Source: Pseudomonadota bacterium (GTDB lineage: Bacteria > Pseudomonadota > Gammaproteobacteria > Steroidobacterales > Steroidobacteraceae). From it: DNA of 64,000 nt. Below the pieces are notes generated by a model. That model searched no databases. It saw only the letters and a list, made by a program, of their open reading frames with translations, and had not been told where the DNA came from. Positions 1 through 7,241 of the stretch are shown here, in pieces. Position numbers and translations under genes: made by a program. Numbering within the stretch: the first letter of the stretch is position 1; every line of letters begins with the position of its first letter. Where the stretch lies: positions 1-64,000 of the forward strand of contig JAFEDS010000029.1 in the NCBI GenBank assembly GCA_018241505.1, read 5' to 3'.

Positions 1-684
1 GGATTTTGAAGTGGCCGCCGGGGACCGTGAGGCAGAAATTACGCCGATGATAGCCAACCCGAAATCAAGGCAGGCGCACAGACTGCGGATCGTCTCCACG
101 TGATCGATGCCGTAGAGGCTTGAGTGAGTGACAGCGACAAGTCCGTCCTGGCGAACCTCGTCAATGGAAACGTGACCAAAAACGCCCTTAAGATTCGGAT
201 GGGCGCCATAGTCAATCGCACCTTCATAAGCGGCCTTTGCGAGCGTGTGAATATCCGGGGCCTTGTTCTTCAGGCTTACGACCGCCTTTTCGAACGTAAA
301 GGCGTTGCGGCACGCTTTCTTGTCGGCTTCGCTTTTGTGGCGGTTGACCCATACAGCCATCAGTTCTGGTCTTTCCTCGATCAAAAAGCCGTAGGCTGCC
401 GACTCAAGGGCGGTGCGAAGAACCGGAAATATTGCAACTGCGTGGCCACTCAACGCCGTGCGCACGCCAGCCAAGAACATTTGATAGGCGTTTAGGAAAA
501 GAACAAGGGCCACGGATTGCGTTGGAAAAACATGAAGCCACAAGTCTCGCCGGAAGTATTCGTCGTATGCACGGAGCGTCGCGACCAGATTATTATCCGA
601 CTGCAGAAGCTCCCTAGCCGTTTCATCGGCCAGCGCCATGTATTGCGTCAGACCTTCGCCCAGGTCTACTTTGGGAGCCATCAT
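1..684 (-). CDS. Hypothetical mostly helical protein, C-terminus cut by the window edge
   Basis: The minus strand is open for 228 codons from tandem ATG codons at 684 and 681 to base 1 without a stop, so the gene continues outside the window. The translation is rich in Leu/Ala helices. It contains stretches resembling uncharacterised proteins that gather near island genes, for example TALESAAYGFLIEE at about residues 87-100 and a Cys-Ala-Cys near residue 208. No catalytic motif or signal peptide is visible. It lies 134 bp downstream of the zinc-ribbon gene, in the same orientation, so it may be the last gene of the island module that begins near 3548. I do not recognise a named family and no function is claimed. 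Coding is supported by the long uninterrupted frame and normal codon use; the opposite-strand short frames here are shadows. Confidence 0.7.
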   Translation of the reverse strand, partial: MMAPKVDLGEGLTQYMALADETARELLQSDNNLVATLRAYDEYFRRDLWLHVFPTQSVALVLFLNAYQMFLAGVRTALSGHAVAIFPVLRTALESAAYGFLIEERPELMAVWVNRHKSEADKKACRNAFTFEKAVVSLKNKAPDIHTLAKAAYEGAIDYGAHPNLKGVFGHVSIDEVRQDGLVAVTHSSLYGIDHVETIRSLCACLDFGLAIIGVISASRSPAATSKS

Positions 685-818
685 CCTTGCACTCACGTTG
701 TTAGATATAACATTTTGTCGACCCGATCACCGGCGAGACCGATTTCCAGGGAAGCACGGTGCTTATATCGCCCGACCTTTCGACGGCGACACCCCGTCCA
801 TGCCCTCGATAAGGTTTG

Positions 819-1778
819 TCACGCCGACGCCTGGTTGGGATGACTAGACCAGTCACATTGCCCGCAAGTGCTGTAATAGCCCCCGTCCGGTTCGATGCCT
901 ATATCGAAGTGGCTTCTGAGATTGCGGGACAGACAGCACGGGCACGTCTCGATGTTTTCGGTTTTATCCCGGCTCAAAAGCTCCGCAGCGTGGCCGATTA
1001 AGGTATCGCATGCTTCTATGGCAATAGCCGCCGCTGTTTGATCAGCATTGCGGGCATGAGTGAGCCAGTTGACCAACTGCCAGGTCTTTTCCGACGTAGC
1101 TTTAAGGTATCCGCGCAAGTCCTTATGGTGGGGGCCACGGCAAAGCTGATTCATTAGCAACTCAATCCACGCTATGAAATTGGAGTCCTGTGGTCTCTCC
1201 GTCAAGTCCGCAATCTCAATGCGGCGCCGCATCGCGCCAATCAGTGAAATCAAGCATTCGCGCAATTGCATACCGACAGCTTGATAGTCCACTCCTTCGA
1301 TAGCCCGTTCGAAGCGTTCCTTGGCTTGTTGTTGCCGCCGATATACTTCGTCAAAGGGGTGTGGGCTGGCGGCATCCGGCCCTTGTGGCCGGCTCCTCAG
1401 TCGCATCATCAGGCCGATGTGGAAAGACAGTGTGTAATCCAGACTAGGGAAATGCTTTTGGGAATAAAGGTTCGTCCAGTTTGTTATAACCCACCAACGC
1501 GATTTATCGGTGGTCACATCCCAAATATCGTGGGCGGTTCCGCAAACGTATTCCGTCTTGATCTTTTCGGCGTGCCTCACTGTTTCATCGCGAGCCTGAC
1601 TATGGACATAGTTGGCAATGTCCTGCTCAGAGTCCCCGTCGCGGACCGGGCTGTATTTGCCGACCTCTTCGGGCGGGACAGGATGATCGTGAACCAGGCA
1701 GTCACTGGATGTAGCCGGAGACGGCGCCCCTGACCCTCCCTGGATCCTCTTCTTTCGTAGTGTCTTTTTCTTACGCAC
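819..1778 (-). CDS. Hypothetical protein with C-terminal zinc ribbon
   Basis: This 319-aa protein begins with a very basic tail (MRKKKTLRKKR). A central region of about residues 60-125 contains HAEKIKTEYVCG, WWVITNWTNLYSQ and FPSLDYTLSFHIGL, which look like a conserved block of an uncharacterised family. A helical region follows. The C-terminus has CPCC at about 279-282 and CGQC at 305-308, a probable zinc ribbon. The start is GTG at 1778, 15 bases past the stop of the 492-aa nuclease-like gene, which suggests co-transcription. The basic tail and zinc ribbon suggest nucleic-acid contact, but that is inference. Its role could be as partner or sensor for the neighbouring nuclease-like protein. 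No enzymatic motif is seen. Confidence 0.8.
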   Translation of the reverse strand: MRKKKTLRKKRIQGGSGAPSPATSSDCLVHDHPVPPEEVGKYSPVRDGDSEQDIANYVHSQARDETVRHAEKIKTEYVCGTAHDIWDVTTDKSRWWVITNWTNLYSQKHFPSLDYTLSFHIGLMMRLRSRPQGPDAASPHPFDEVYRRQQQAKERFERAIEGVDYQAVGMQLRECLISLIGAMRRRIEIADLTERPQDSNFIAWIELLMNQLCRGPHHKDLRGYLKATSEKTWQLVNWLTHARNADQTAAAIAIEACDTLIGHAAELLSRDKTENIETCPCCLSRNLRSHFDIGIEPDGGYYSTCGQCDWSSHPNQASA

Positions 1779-1792
1779 GGAGGTTGATCTGC

Positions 1793-3271
1793 CTATGCCC
1801 TAGAACCAGAGGGTTTGTTTGAAGCATCCGCATCAATCAAGACAATATTCTGGTGCCCCGACAGTCCCAGGCGCTTGAGAATCTTGGTAGCTCGATCGAG
1901 TTCGCTGTCATTGAAGTATATGATGACCTTGATGCAGTCTTGTGCATCACTCGCCCTTTTATAGATCTCCGCCTGTCGCTGCAGATTGCGCTCAAGGCCC
2001 TTGTTTTTCGCGAGTTTGAATTCAACGATCGTCTTGTCTGCTGCTCCGCGTGATATTTTGAAGTCCGCGGGTCCACGTCCGTCGTTCACCTCCCGACTCA
2101 CGTCCGAAGGTGTATCGATCCACACGAGACGGAACATGATGTGCACATCTTCTTCGCGCTGGAACAACTTTCCGTTTGCATAAAAGATCTTGTGACCGCC
2201 CTTGTTTTCGATTACATCCTTCAGATATGCAACCCGCGCACACGCCTCCGAGTAGGTAGAGCCTTGCTTACTATAGAAGTCAGTCTCAATGGCCAGTTGA
2301 GCCCGAAATGCCTTGACCTGCTCGACGAAGGCCAACTGAGTTAGCCGTACTTTCTCCGCGCTGAGATCGCGGGCTTCGTCGCCTCGCTGCTCCTTCATGC
2401 GAATGAAGTAGTCGATTAGCTGAGGAAATTCCAAGATGGTGCGTCGCGCGGCCTCTTCCCGATCTTTCTGAGACGGTGCACGATCAATGTGTCTAGGGAT
2501 TGCCTTTTCAAAATAGTTGCTGACCTGAGATCTAAGAATGCCATCGGGCATCGCAGCCGGAATGTCAGGAAAATCGGAGATCAAATCCGTCTTATTGATC
2601 CACGTGTCATCCTTCGTGAGCATATCTTTGGGCGTAAGCAGCACGAAGTCACCGTTGTGCCAAGGCAGCCCGAATAGCTCGGTCTCCCAACTCTCAGTCT
2701 CGTAGTTGAACCGCGACCGGGGGATGGCCACAGAGCGTCGCAAGCTTTCGGCAATATGCTCTTTAGCGAACCTTTCCGTGTAGGCGCAGAGCCAGCCCTT
2801 AATCAGGTTACTAGTAAAGTCGCTGATATTGTCTCGCCCAACGCGACCGGCAATAAGGCACAGCTTCTCAAGGTGGCTACTGCGTGTGATGCGCTCCACT
2901 CCGAAGTCGCGGAAGATAGCGTTTAGGTTGGAAGACAGCGCGGTCGCGAACTTTTTTCCAAGACCACTACCCGCATTGCCGTCCCGGGTAAAGCCGAGCC
3001 AATTTTGTTTGATCTCGCCAAAGCGGTACCACGCGTCAATGAGATATGACGATACCGGTCCCTCTACTGACTTGTCCCTCAAGAAACTCAGATAATGAAT
3101 TATGTGCTGATGAAGCGATTGGTACTCCGGTTTCTTGCTGTTGAATAGGAGAAACGGATCTATGAACAGCGGCAGGTCAGTAACTAACGAGATGTTGAAC
3201 GCCCCGTAGCGCTCCAAAAGTCCCGGATCGACGCCAAAGTAGTCCGAGAAATAGATGTCAATGTCGATCAT
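1793..3271 (-). CDS. Hypothetical protein with C-terminal PD-(D/E)XK nuclease-like domain
   Basis: This is a 492-aa protein starting with ATG. Its N-terminal 60 residues (FSDYFGVDPGLLERYGAF..., then FIDPFLLF) and a central FVLLTPKDMLTKDDTWIN look conserved but unnamed. The C-terminal part carries the residues expected of a PD-(D/E)XK nuclease core: D403 in GPADFKIS, E417 and K419 in IVEFKL, and Q433/Y437 forming a QxxxY helix motif like that of the RecB/Cas4 nuclease branch. This arrangement is read directly from the sequence; nuclease activity is inference. No helicase or methylase domain is present, so it is not a classical restriction enzyme. It sits in an integrase-bearing island, followed at 15 bp by the zinc-ribbon gene, a context typical of defence or mobile-element functions. 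Confidence 0.85.
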   Translation of the reverse strand: MIDIDIYFSDYFGVDPGLLERYGAFNISLVTDLPLFIDPFLLFNSKKPEYQSLHQHIIHYLSFLRDKSVEGPVSSYLIDAWYRFGEIKQNWLGFTRDGNAGSGLGKKFATALSSNLNAIFRDFGVERITRSSHLEKLCLIAGRVGRDNISDFTSNLIKGWLCAYTERFAKEHIAESLRRSVAIPRSRFNYETESWETELFGLPWHNGDFVLLTPKDMLTKDDTWINKTDLISDFPDIPAAMPDGILRSQVSNYFEKAIPRHIDRAPSQKDREEAARRTILEFPQLIDYFIRMKEQRGDEARDLSAEKVRLTQLAFVEQVKAFRAQLAIETDFYSKQGSTYSEACARVAYLKDVIENKGGHKIFYANGKLFQREEDVHIMFRLVWIDTPSDVSREVNDGRGPADFKISRGAADKTIVEFKLAKNKGLERNLQRQAEIYKRASDAQDCIKVIIYFNDSELDRATKILKRLGLSGHQNIVLIDADASNKPSGSRA

Positions 3272-3341
3272 TCTTCAAACGCGATCACTTGCGAACGCGC
3301 TCGCGGCGTATGGGCCGCGAGGCACGTCCAGTGTGGTTGGC

Positions 3342-3548
3342 TCAGGTTTTTCGCCACTGATCCGGCTTCCCACGCGTAGTGTGGCGTACACGCTCCACGT
3401 GTGGGCTCGCACCAGGAGCAATTTCCTTGGCACGCTCAATGGCCCTTTTTTGTGTCGGTTCAATAGCACTGGCCCGATCGGCATTTGGCTTTCTCACCGC
3501 GTAGTCGCCTTCGGGACGCCTTTCAACATAGATGCGCTTGTCGGACAC
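3342..3548 (-). CDS. DUF2188-family small protein
   Basis: This is a 68-aa protein from a GTG start. The order of features matches DUF2188: a short N-terminal strand with pattern RIYVERRPEGDYAVRKPNADRA, then a helix rich in Thr-Gln-Lys-x-Ala-Ile-x-x-Ala-Lys-Glu-Ile, then a short basic C-terminal strand ending in a Lys/Asp-rich tail. The family is small, cytoplasmic and of unknown function. The gene is 70 bp upstream of the nuclease-like gene on the same strand and may be the first gene of that unit. Two overlapping short frames on the same strand lack family resemblance and were discarded. Confidence 0.65.
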   Translation of the reverse strand: MSDKRIYVERRPEGDYAVRKPNADRASAIEPTQKRAIERAKEIAPGASPHVERVRHTTRGKPDQWRKT

Positions 3549-4174
3549 GATCTGAATACTCCGGGCGTGTCCGAAAAATTCGTACCCACGCCATATCCAT
3601 GACAGTGGGGCCGCAAGAAATCGAGGGCTGCAAGTTTCGCTGCGAAAGCAGGTACTTTGTGCAGGTCAGATATGTGTGGCCCCGGCTTGGGCCAGTTACA
3701 CGCACATGCGCTTGGCTGACGAAGGTATGTCAGGGACAGACAGGAGCTAAGCAGCGCGACCAACGTCTGTCAAGACTCTAGAAATCAATATCTTGTGTCA
3801 AAATCGCTATTTTCCGACTACTAAGCACAAAATATTGTTGCACAGCTTAAGACGAAGACAGCAAGAGCGACCTGATCTTCATCATTTTGTAGTGATTTCT
3901 TGAGTCCCAAGGCCCAAAACGAAATGGGTATCAGCCCGCTTCGAAGCGCCTCTTACGAATCCCGGCCGAATCGGAGGCACTGAATTCGGTGCTACCAAAA
4001 AGCTACCGGACTTGATTGGCCCTCGTAACTGCTTGTGCTGCCTGACATTTTCGCCAAGCCAGTCCAGTCCATCATTGGAAAGCCTGGGGCAATTGCCCTT
4101 CGCCCCGGAAGTGCTACCGGTAACGCTTTGATTTAGATGGAAGAAATGCCCCACAAAGTCATTCTCGACTACGC
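3549..4174. other. Gene-free stretch, possible attachment-region remnant
   Basis: No convincing gene is found on either strand; the frames present (for example a 90-codon minus frame at 3882-4154) have no family resemblance. Local AT content is higher around 3780-3880 than in the neighbours. The only structure I see is three copies of GCTACC (3991, 4002 and 4113), described separately. Confidence 0.5.
3991..4118. repeat. Three GCTACC direct repeats, possible recombinase arm sites
   Basis: GCTACC occurs at 3991-3996, 4002-4007 and 4113-4118, with the last two extended to GCTACCGG. The same string extended to GCTACCGGGG lies at 6900-6909, at the start codon of the integrase gene. Repeats of this kind often flank P4-type integrase elements as arm-binding sites. 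The link is inference from repetition and position only. Confidence 0.3.
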
Positions 4175-4199
4175 ACTACACTGTAGTTACACTATAGTG
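4175..4199 (+). promoter_or_regulatory. Two adjacent palindromes upstream of brnT, likely autoregulation operator
   Basis: ACTACA-c-TGTAGT (4175-4187) and CACTATAGTG (4190-4199) are both perfect inverted repeats placed immediately before the brnT ATG at 4201. BrnA-type ribbon-helix-helix antitoxins are known to repress their own operon with the toxin, so this is the expected operator position. The -10 element probably overlaps these boxes (TACACT), which leaves a very short leader. Confidence 0.6.
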
Positions 4200-4200
4200 C

Positions 4201-4494
4201 ATGAGCAGCTTCCGGTTCGAATGGGATGAGCGGAAAGCAGCCGCGAACGAGCGCAAACACGGGATCTCATTCGCGGAAGCAAAGACGGCGTTTCTAGATG
4301 AAAACGCGCGGGTGATTGCTGATCCAGAGCATTCCGACGACGAAGAACGGTTCGTGCTCCTGGGATTGAGCATTTCAGTCCGCGTGCTGGTCGTCTGTCA
4401 TTGCTATCGGAAAGACGGAGAGGTCATTCGAATCATCTCGGCTCGGAAGGCGGATCGCGACGAGATCGAGCAATATCACTGGTGGCAGCGATGA
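4201..4494 (+). CDS. brnT: BrnT family type II toxin (predicted ribonuclease)
   Basis: This 97-aa protein has the BrnT pattern: an N-terminal FEWDERKAAANERKHGISF motif, then AxxAF, then a DPEHSDDEERF segment, a hydrophobic strand LLGLSISVRVLVVCHCY, and a C-terminal IRIISARKADRDEIEQY. BrnT toxins are RelE-fold ribonucleases that inhibit translation. The gene's TGA overlaps the ATG of the downstream antitoxin (ATGA at 4491-4494), and two palindromes precede it. Toxin-first order is normal for brnTA. It lies on the integrase-bearing island, where such pairs commonly act in maintenance or anti-phage roles; that role is inference. Confidence 0.9.
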   Translation: MSSFRFEWDERKAAANERKHGISFAEAKTAFLDENARVIADPEHSDDEERFVLLGLSISVRVLVVCHCYRKDGEVIRIISARKADRDEIEQYHWWQR

Positions 4495-4700
4495 AGAAAC
4501 ACTACGATTTTTCCAAGTCAGTCAGGAACCCGTATCTCAGCAAGGCGAAGAAGCAACTGACGATTCGACTCGATGAGGACACGGTCGACTACTTCAAGGA
4601 ACTCGCCGAGAAGAACGGGATTCCGTATCAGAACCTGATCAACCTCTATTTGCGGGAATGTGCTGAGTCGGGAAAGACACTCGCGATGAAGTGGGGCTAG
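4491..4700 (+). CDS. brnA: BrnA family antitoxin
   Basis: This 69-aa protein starts at the ATG that overlaps the brnT stop; a longer upstream frame inside brnT is not needed. The core KKQLTIRLDEDTVDYFKELA is a ribbon-helix-helix strand plus helix, followed by a helix with YQNLINLYLRECA, as in BrnA antitoxins. It should neutralise BrnT by complex formation, and the complex should bind the palindromes at 4175-4199. Length is at the short end for BrnA because the N-terminal linker is brief. It converges with the AbrB-type gene downstream. Confidence 0.88.
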   Translation: MKKHYDFSKSVRNPYLSKAKKQLTIRLDEDTVDYFKELAEKNGIPYQNLINLYLRECAESGKTLAMKWG

Positions 4701-4756
4701 TCCCGGGCACGCGTCTGCAGCACTCTCCACTTGACCGCGATCTCCGGCGACACGAC

Positions 4757-5020
4757 TCATTCGCCGCGCGTAAGGTCCATAATTTCTTCGGTTGTCATTC
4801 GCACCGTCGCCCGCCCGCGATGTTTCACATACGCACCGCGAGGCGATCTCGACTTAGGCTTAGTAGGTCTCAGCACAACTTCACCGCCGGCAATCCGTTC
4901 AAACGTCACGCCGCTTCCGGCCTTCAGTCTGAGTTGGTCTCGGATTTCCTTGGGCAGGGTCACTCGGCCGTCGCCGGCAACCGTAGACTGCGCGCGAAAT
5001 CGTTTAATTGCGGCGGGCAT
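4757..5020 (-). CDS. AbrB/MazE/SpoVT-fold antitoxin-like protein, no partner seen
   Basis: This 87-aa protein has an N-terminal swapped-hairpin AbrB domain: residues ~10-50 with VAGDGRVTLPKEIRDQLRLKAGSGVTFERIAGGEVVLRP. A basic tail and a short C-terminal helix (TTEEIMDLTRGE) follow, the usual antitoxin tail that contacts a PIN toxin. Such proteins are DNA-binding antitoxins of VapBC/MazEF modules. No PIN or MazF frame follows on the minus strand before brnA (4700); only about 55 bp separate the two genes. It therefore looks like an orphan antitoxin or the survivor of a decayed pair. Confidence 0.82.
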   Translation of the reverse strand: MPAAIKRFRAQSTVAGDGRVTLPKEIRDQLRLKAGSGVTFERIAGGEVVLRPTKPKSRSPRGAYVKHRGRATVRMTTEEIMDLTRGE

Positions 5021-5401
5021 AGTTACTCATCACCGGTTTTATAGTCGTCGTCGTCTTTCCGGGGGTCTTGGATGCCGGAATAATGCGATTCGAACACAAC
5101 TCATTGACGCTACCGAGCATGTTTCCGTCCTCGGACCGCAGATCGCGGCCCCCGTTGCGAGACAAACCTGGACCGTGGCCACGAATTTCCAGTGCCGGCA
5201 GGTGTACAGGATCTCCACCACGGTAGGTTAGGAGCCCTGGCGCGCACAATGCCACCGAAATCGCCACGGCGATCGTAATCTGGAGCCTGAAACGGACCCT
5301 CAGCGACAACGTCTTCACCGGTGAGCAGCTCTAGTAAGCAGCTAGAGACTAGACTTGCTCCGACGTTGAGAGCAGGTCTACTGCCCCAAATACGCAGGCG
5401 C
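5021..5401. other. Gene-free stretch, possible decayed sequence
   Basis: A 104-codon minus frame (5004-5318) starts with a hydrophobic segment but has no family resemblance and runs into the antitoxin promoter, so I do not call it. The plus strand ends with a short frame closing at 5334 after an in-frame stop. I see nothing else here; it may be debris of deleted genes, including the missing toxin partners. Confidence 0.4.
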
Positions 5402-5626
5402 TCAACGCTGGCTGCACCCCAAGCCCTCGGCAGACAGGCGAAGAACGACTTTCAACGCAGCGCGAATCTGATCAGTAGTGAGATCGTACTCTCGCTGTAT
5501 GTCCTCGAATGTCATGCCGCCCGCAAGGCTGCCAACCACGGTCGCGACGGGAACCCGCGTTCCGCGAATCACCAGCTTGCCATGGTGGATTGCGGGATCG
5601 CGAATAAATTCGTCGCTACCAGTCAT
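5402..5626 (-). CDS. DUF433 family protein (VapB45-like antitoxin)
   Basis: This 74-aa protein carries the DUF433 signature: RDPAIHHGKLVIRGTRVPVATVVGSLAGGMTFEDIQREYDLTTDQIRAAL. That is a conserved D-P-x-hxHGKxVhxGTRVPV turn followed by two helices resembling a winged-helix DNA-binding unit. Such proteins usually pair with a DUF5615 PIN-like toxin encoded immediately downstream. No such gene is found in the 380 bp downstream, so it is another orphan. It lies 56 bp downstream of the integrase stop in the same orientation. Confidence 0.85.
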   Translation of the reverse strand: MTGSDEFIRDPAIHHGKLVIRGTRVPVATVVGSLAGGMTFEDIQREYDLTTDQIRAALKVVLRLSAEGLGCSQR

Positions 5627-5681
5627 GCGTTTCCGATAGAGAGGGTGAACACCCGTCGATTCTGCGAAGATCGGCCGAGAC

Positions 5682-6899
5682 CTATTCGTCGTTTCGGCGC
5701 GGGACCGCCGGAGGGTTCGGTGCAGCCTTAAGGTTGTCCAAATAATCAGCCCAGTTCTGCATCATCACTCGCCTCTCCGTCAAACGCTGCGCTCTGTTGT
5801 AAGCAGCCCTAACCGAATTCCTCTCGACGTGAGCAAGCTGCAGCTCAATTAGATCCGGATGCACGCCCCGCTCATTCAACAACGTGCTCGCCATGCTGCG
5901 AAAACCGTGGGAAGTCATTTCTTCACCAGAGTAACCTAAGCGACGGATTGCGCCGTTCAACGTGTTTTCGCTCATGGGACGGCCACCACCGCCAATCGCC
6001 GGAAACACGTACTGCTGGCGCCCGGTAATAGGCACCAGAGCCTTGAGGATGTCCACCGACTGTTGTGCGAGTGGCACGATATGCGCCTCGCGCATCTTCA
6101 TACGCTCAGCCGGAATCCTCCAAAGGGGTTCGTCGCCGTCCAACACCATCTCGGACCATTCCGCCGCCCGCAGCTCCCCAGGTCGTACAAACACGTACGG
6201 AGCCAGCTTCAAAGCAGCGCCGGTGGTCGCCTGCCCGTCGTAGGCGTCGATGGCCCTCAGCAGCGCCCCAACCTTCACAGGATCGGTAATAGCCGCGTGG
6301 TGTGTCGTAGTGCGGGGCGCAAGCGCTCCAACAAGGTCCGCAGCGATATCGTGCTTGGCGCGACCCGTCGCAATGGCATACCGAAAAATCCGCCCACAAA
6401 CCTCCCTGGTGCGGTGAGCGGTATCGATGACGCCCTTGGCCTCGATACGCTTCAGAACCTCGAGCAGATCCGGCGCCTCAATCGACCCAATCGGTTTGCT
6501 CCCGAGATAAGGAACCACCCACTTATGAATCTGCTGCCGATCCCGCGCCCAGGTGGACTCCGTGAGCGAAGCCTTCTTCGTCAACAGCCACTCATCGGCA
6601 ACGGCTAAAAAGGTGTTGGTTTTAGCGTCCGACTCCGCACGGCGTTTCGCCCCAGGGTCAATGCCGTCCGAAATCGCCCGTCGAGCGTCATCCCTCTTCT
6701 CCCGAGCCCGCTTCAAAGACACATCGGGGTATGTGCCAAGGGTGAGCAGCTTCTCTACCCCGCCTATCCAGTACCGGAAGCGCCAAAGCCGCCCACCAGC
6801 AGGCGTAACCAACATGAACAGCCCGCGCTCGTCGAACAATTTGTAGGGTTTCTCAGCGGGTTTAGCCCCGCGGACCCTCATTTCCGTGAGTAACGCCAT
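5682..6899 (-). CDS. P4-type tyrosine recombinase (island integrase)
   Basis: The protein is 405 aa if started at the ATG at 6899 (MALLTEMRVRGAKP...), which is the usual N-terminus of this family; an in-frame extension to 6953 is less likely because it would cover arm-type repeats. An N-terminal DUF4102 arm-binding domain (residues ~1-90) precedes the core-binding and catalytic domains. In numbering from 6899, the catalytic residues visible are R239 (VRPGE), H331-x-x-R334 (HGFR), H357 (LAHVERN) and the nucleophile Y367 (AAYNRA). All are intact, so the enzyme is probably active. It faces away from tRNA-Lys at 7067-7142, the expected attB, and the island extends leftward beyond the window. Confidence 0.95.
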   Translation of the reverse strand: MALLTEMRVRGAKPAEKPYKLFDERGLFMLVTPAGGRLWRFRYWIGGVEKLLTLGTYPDVSLKRAREKRDDARRAISDGIDPGAKRRAESDAKTNTFLAVADEWLLTKKASLTESTWARDRQQIHKWVVPYLGSKPIGSIEAPDLLEVLKRIEAKGVIDTAHRTREVCGRIFRYAIATGRAKHDIAADLVGALAPRTTTHHAAITDPVKVGALLRAIDAYDGQATTGAALKLAPYVFVRPGELRAAEWSEMVLDGDEPLWRIPAERMKMREAHIVPLAQQSVDILKALVPITGRQQYVFPAIGGGGRPMSENTLNGAIRRLGYSGEEMTSHGFRSMASTLLNERGVHPDLIELQLAHVERNSVRAAYNRAQRLTERRVMMQNWADYLDNLKAAPNPPAVPRRNDE

Positions 6900-6931
6900 G
6901 CTACCGGGGTACCGAGTTGGAAAATTTCGGG

Positions 6932-6951
6932 ATACCCCAGCGATATACCCC
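6932..6951. repeat. Tandem ATACCCC repeats upstream of the integrase
   Basis: ATACCCC occurs at 6932-6938 and 6945-6951, 13 bp apart, in the 33-52 bp upstream of the integrase ATG. Read on the gene's strand they are GGGGTAT repeats. Short direct repeats of this type upstream of P4-like integrases are commonly arm-type binding and autoregulation sites; here that is inference. Confidence 0.4.
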
Positions 6952-7024
6952 ACCCCATGCTACGCTGTCCACGGACAGCACCAAACGCCTCTGGGGCGTA
7001 AGTAGCGGTATTTTCAGGGAAAAA

Positions 7025-7054
7025 CAGACTTCACTGGACGTCGACGGAAGTCTG
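7025..7054. repeat. Inverted repeat between integrase and tRNA-Lys
   Basis: CAGACTTC (7025-7032) and GAAGTCTG (7047-7054) form an 8-bp perfect stem with a 14-base loop. It lies 12 bp beyond the 3' end of tRNA-Lys. It may be the terminator of the tRNA-His/tRNA-Lys transcript, although no clear T-run follows, or part of the attachment region. Confidence 0.4.
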
Positions 7055-7066
7055 CAAACGGGTAAA

Positions 7067-7142
7067 TGGTGGGCCGTGTAGGAGTCGAACCTACGACCAA
7101 GAGATTAAGAGTCTCCTGCTCTACCAACTGAGCTAACGGCCC
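7067..7142 (-). tRNA. tRNA-Lys (anticodon CTT)
   Basis: Read on the minus strand, a full cloverleaf is present: acceptor GGGCCGT, D-loop with AGCTCAGTTGGTAGAGC, anticodon loop CTCTTAA, T-arm GGTTCGACTCC, discriminator A, and encoded CCA at 7067-7069. The anticodon CUU reads AAG, so lysine. It sits 22 bp downstream of tRNA-His on the same strand, probably one transcript. Its 3' end faces the island integrase, making it the likely integration target. Confidence 0.97.
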
Positions 7143-7164
7143 GGAAATTGACCTACCGGGTAGG

Positions 7165-7241
7165 TGGGGTGGACGATGGGACTCGAACCCACGACGGCCG
7201 GGATCACAACCCGGGGCTCTACCAACTGAGCTACGTCCACC
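7165..7241 (-). tRNA. tRNA-His (anticodon GTG)
   Basis: On the minus strand the acceptor GTGGACG pairs with CGTCCAC, with the histidine-specific C discriminator, encoded CCA (7165-7167) and an extra 5' G at 7241 (G-1). The anticodon loop is TTGTGAT, anticodon GUG. The D- and T-arms are canonical. Confidence 0.97.

Noticed and set aside
3882-4154. 90-codon frame in the gene-free stretch of the island
   Set aside because: No family, and it overlaps the repeats and the brnT control region.
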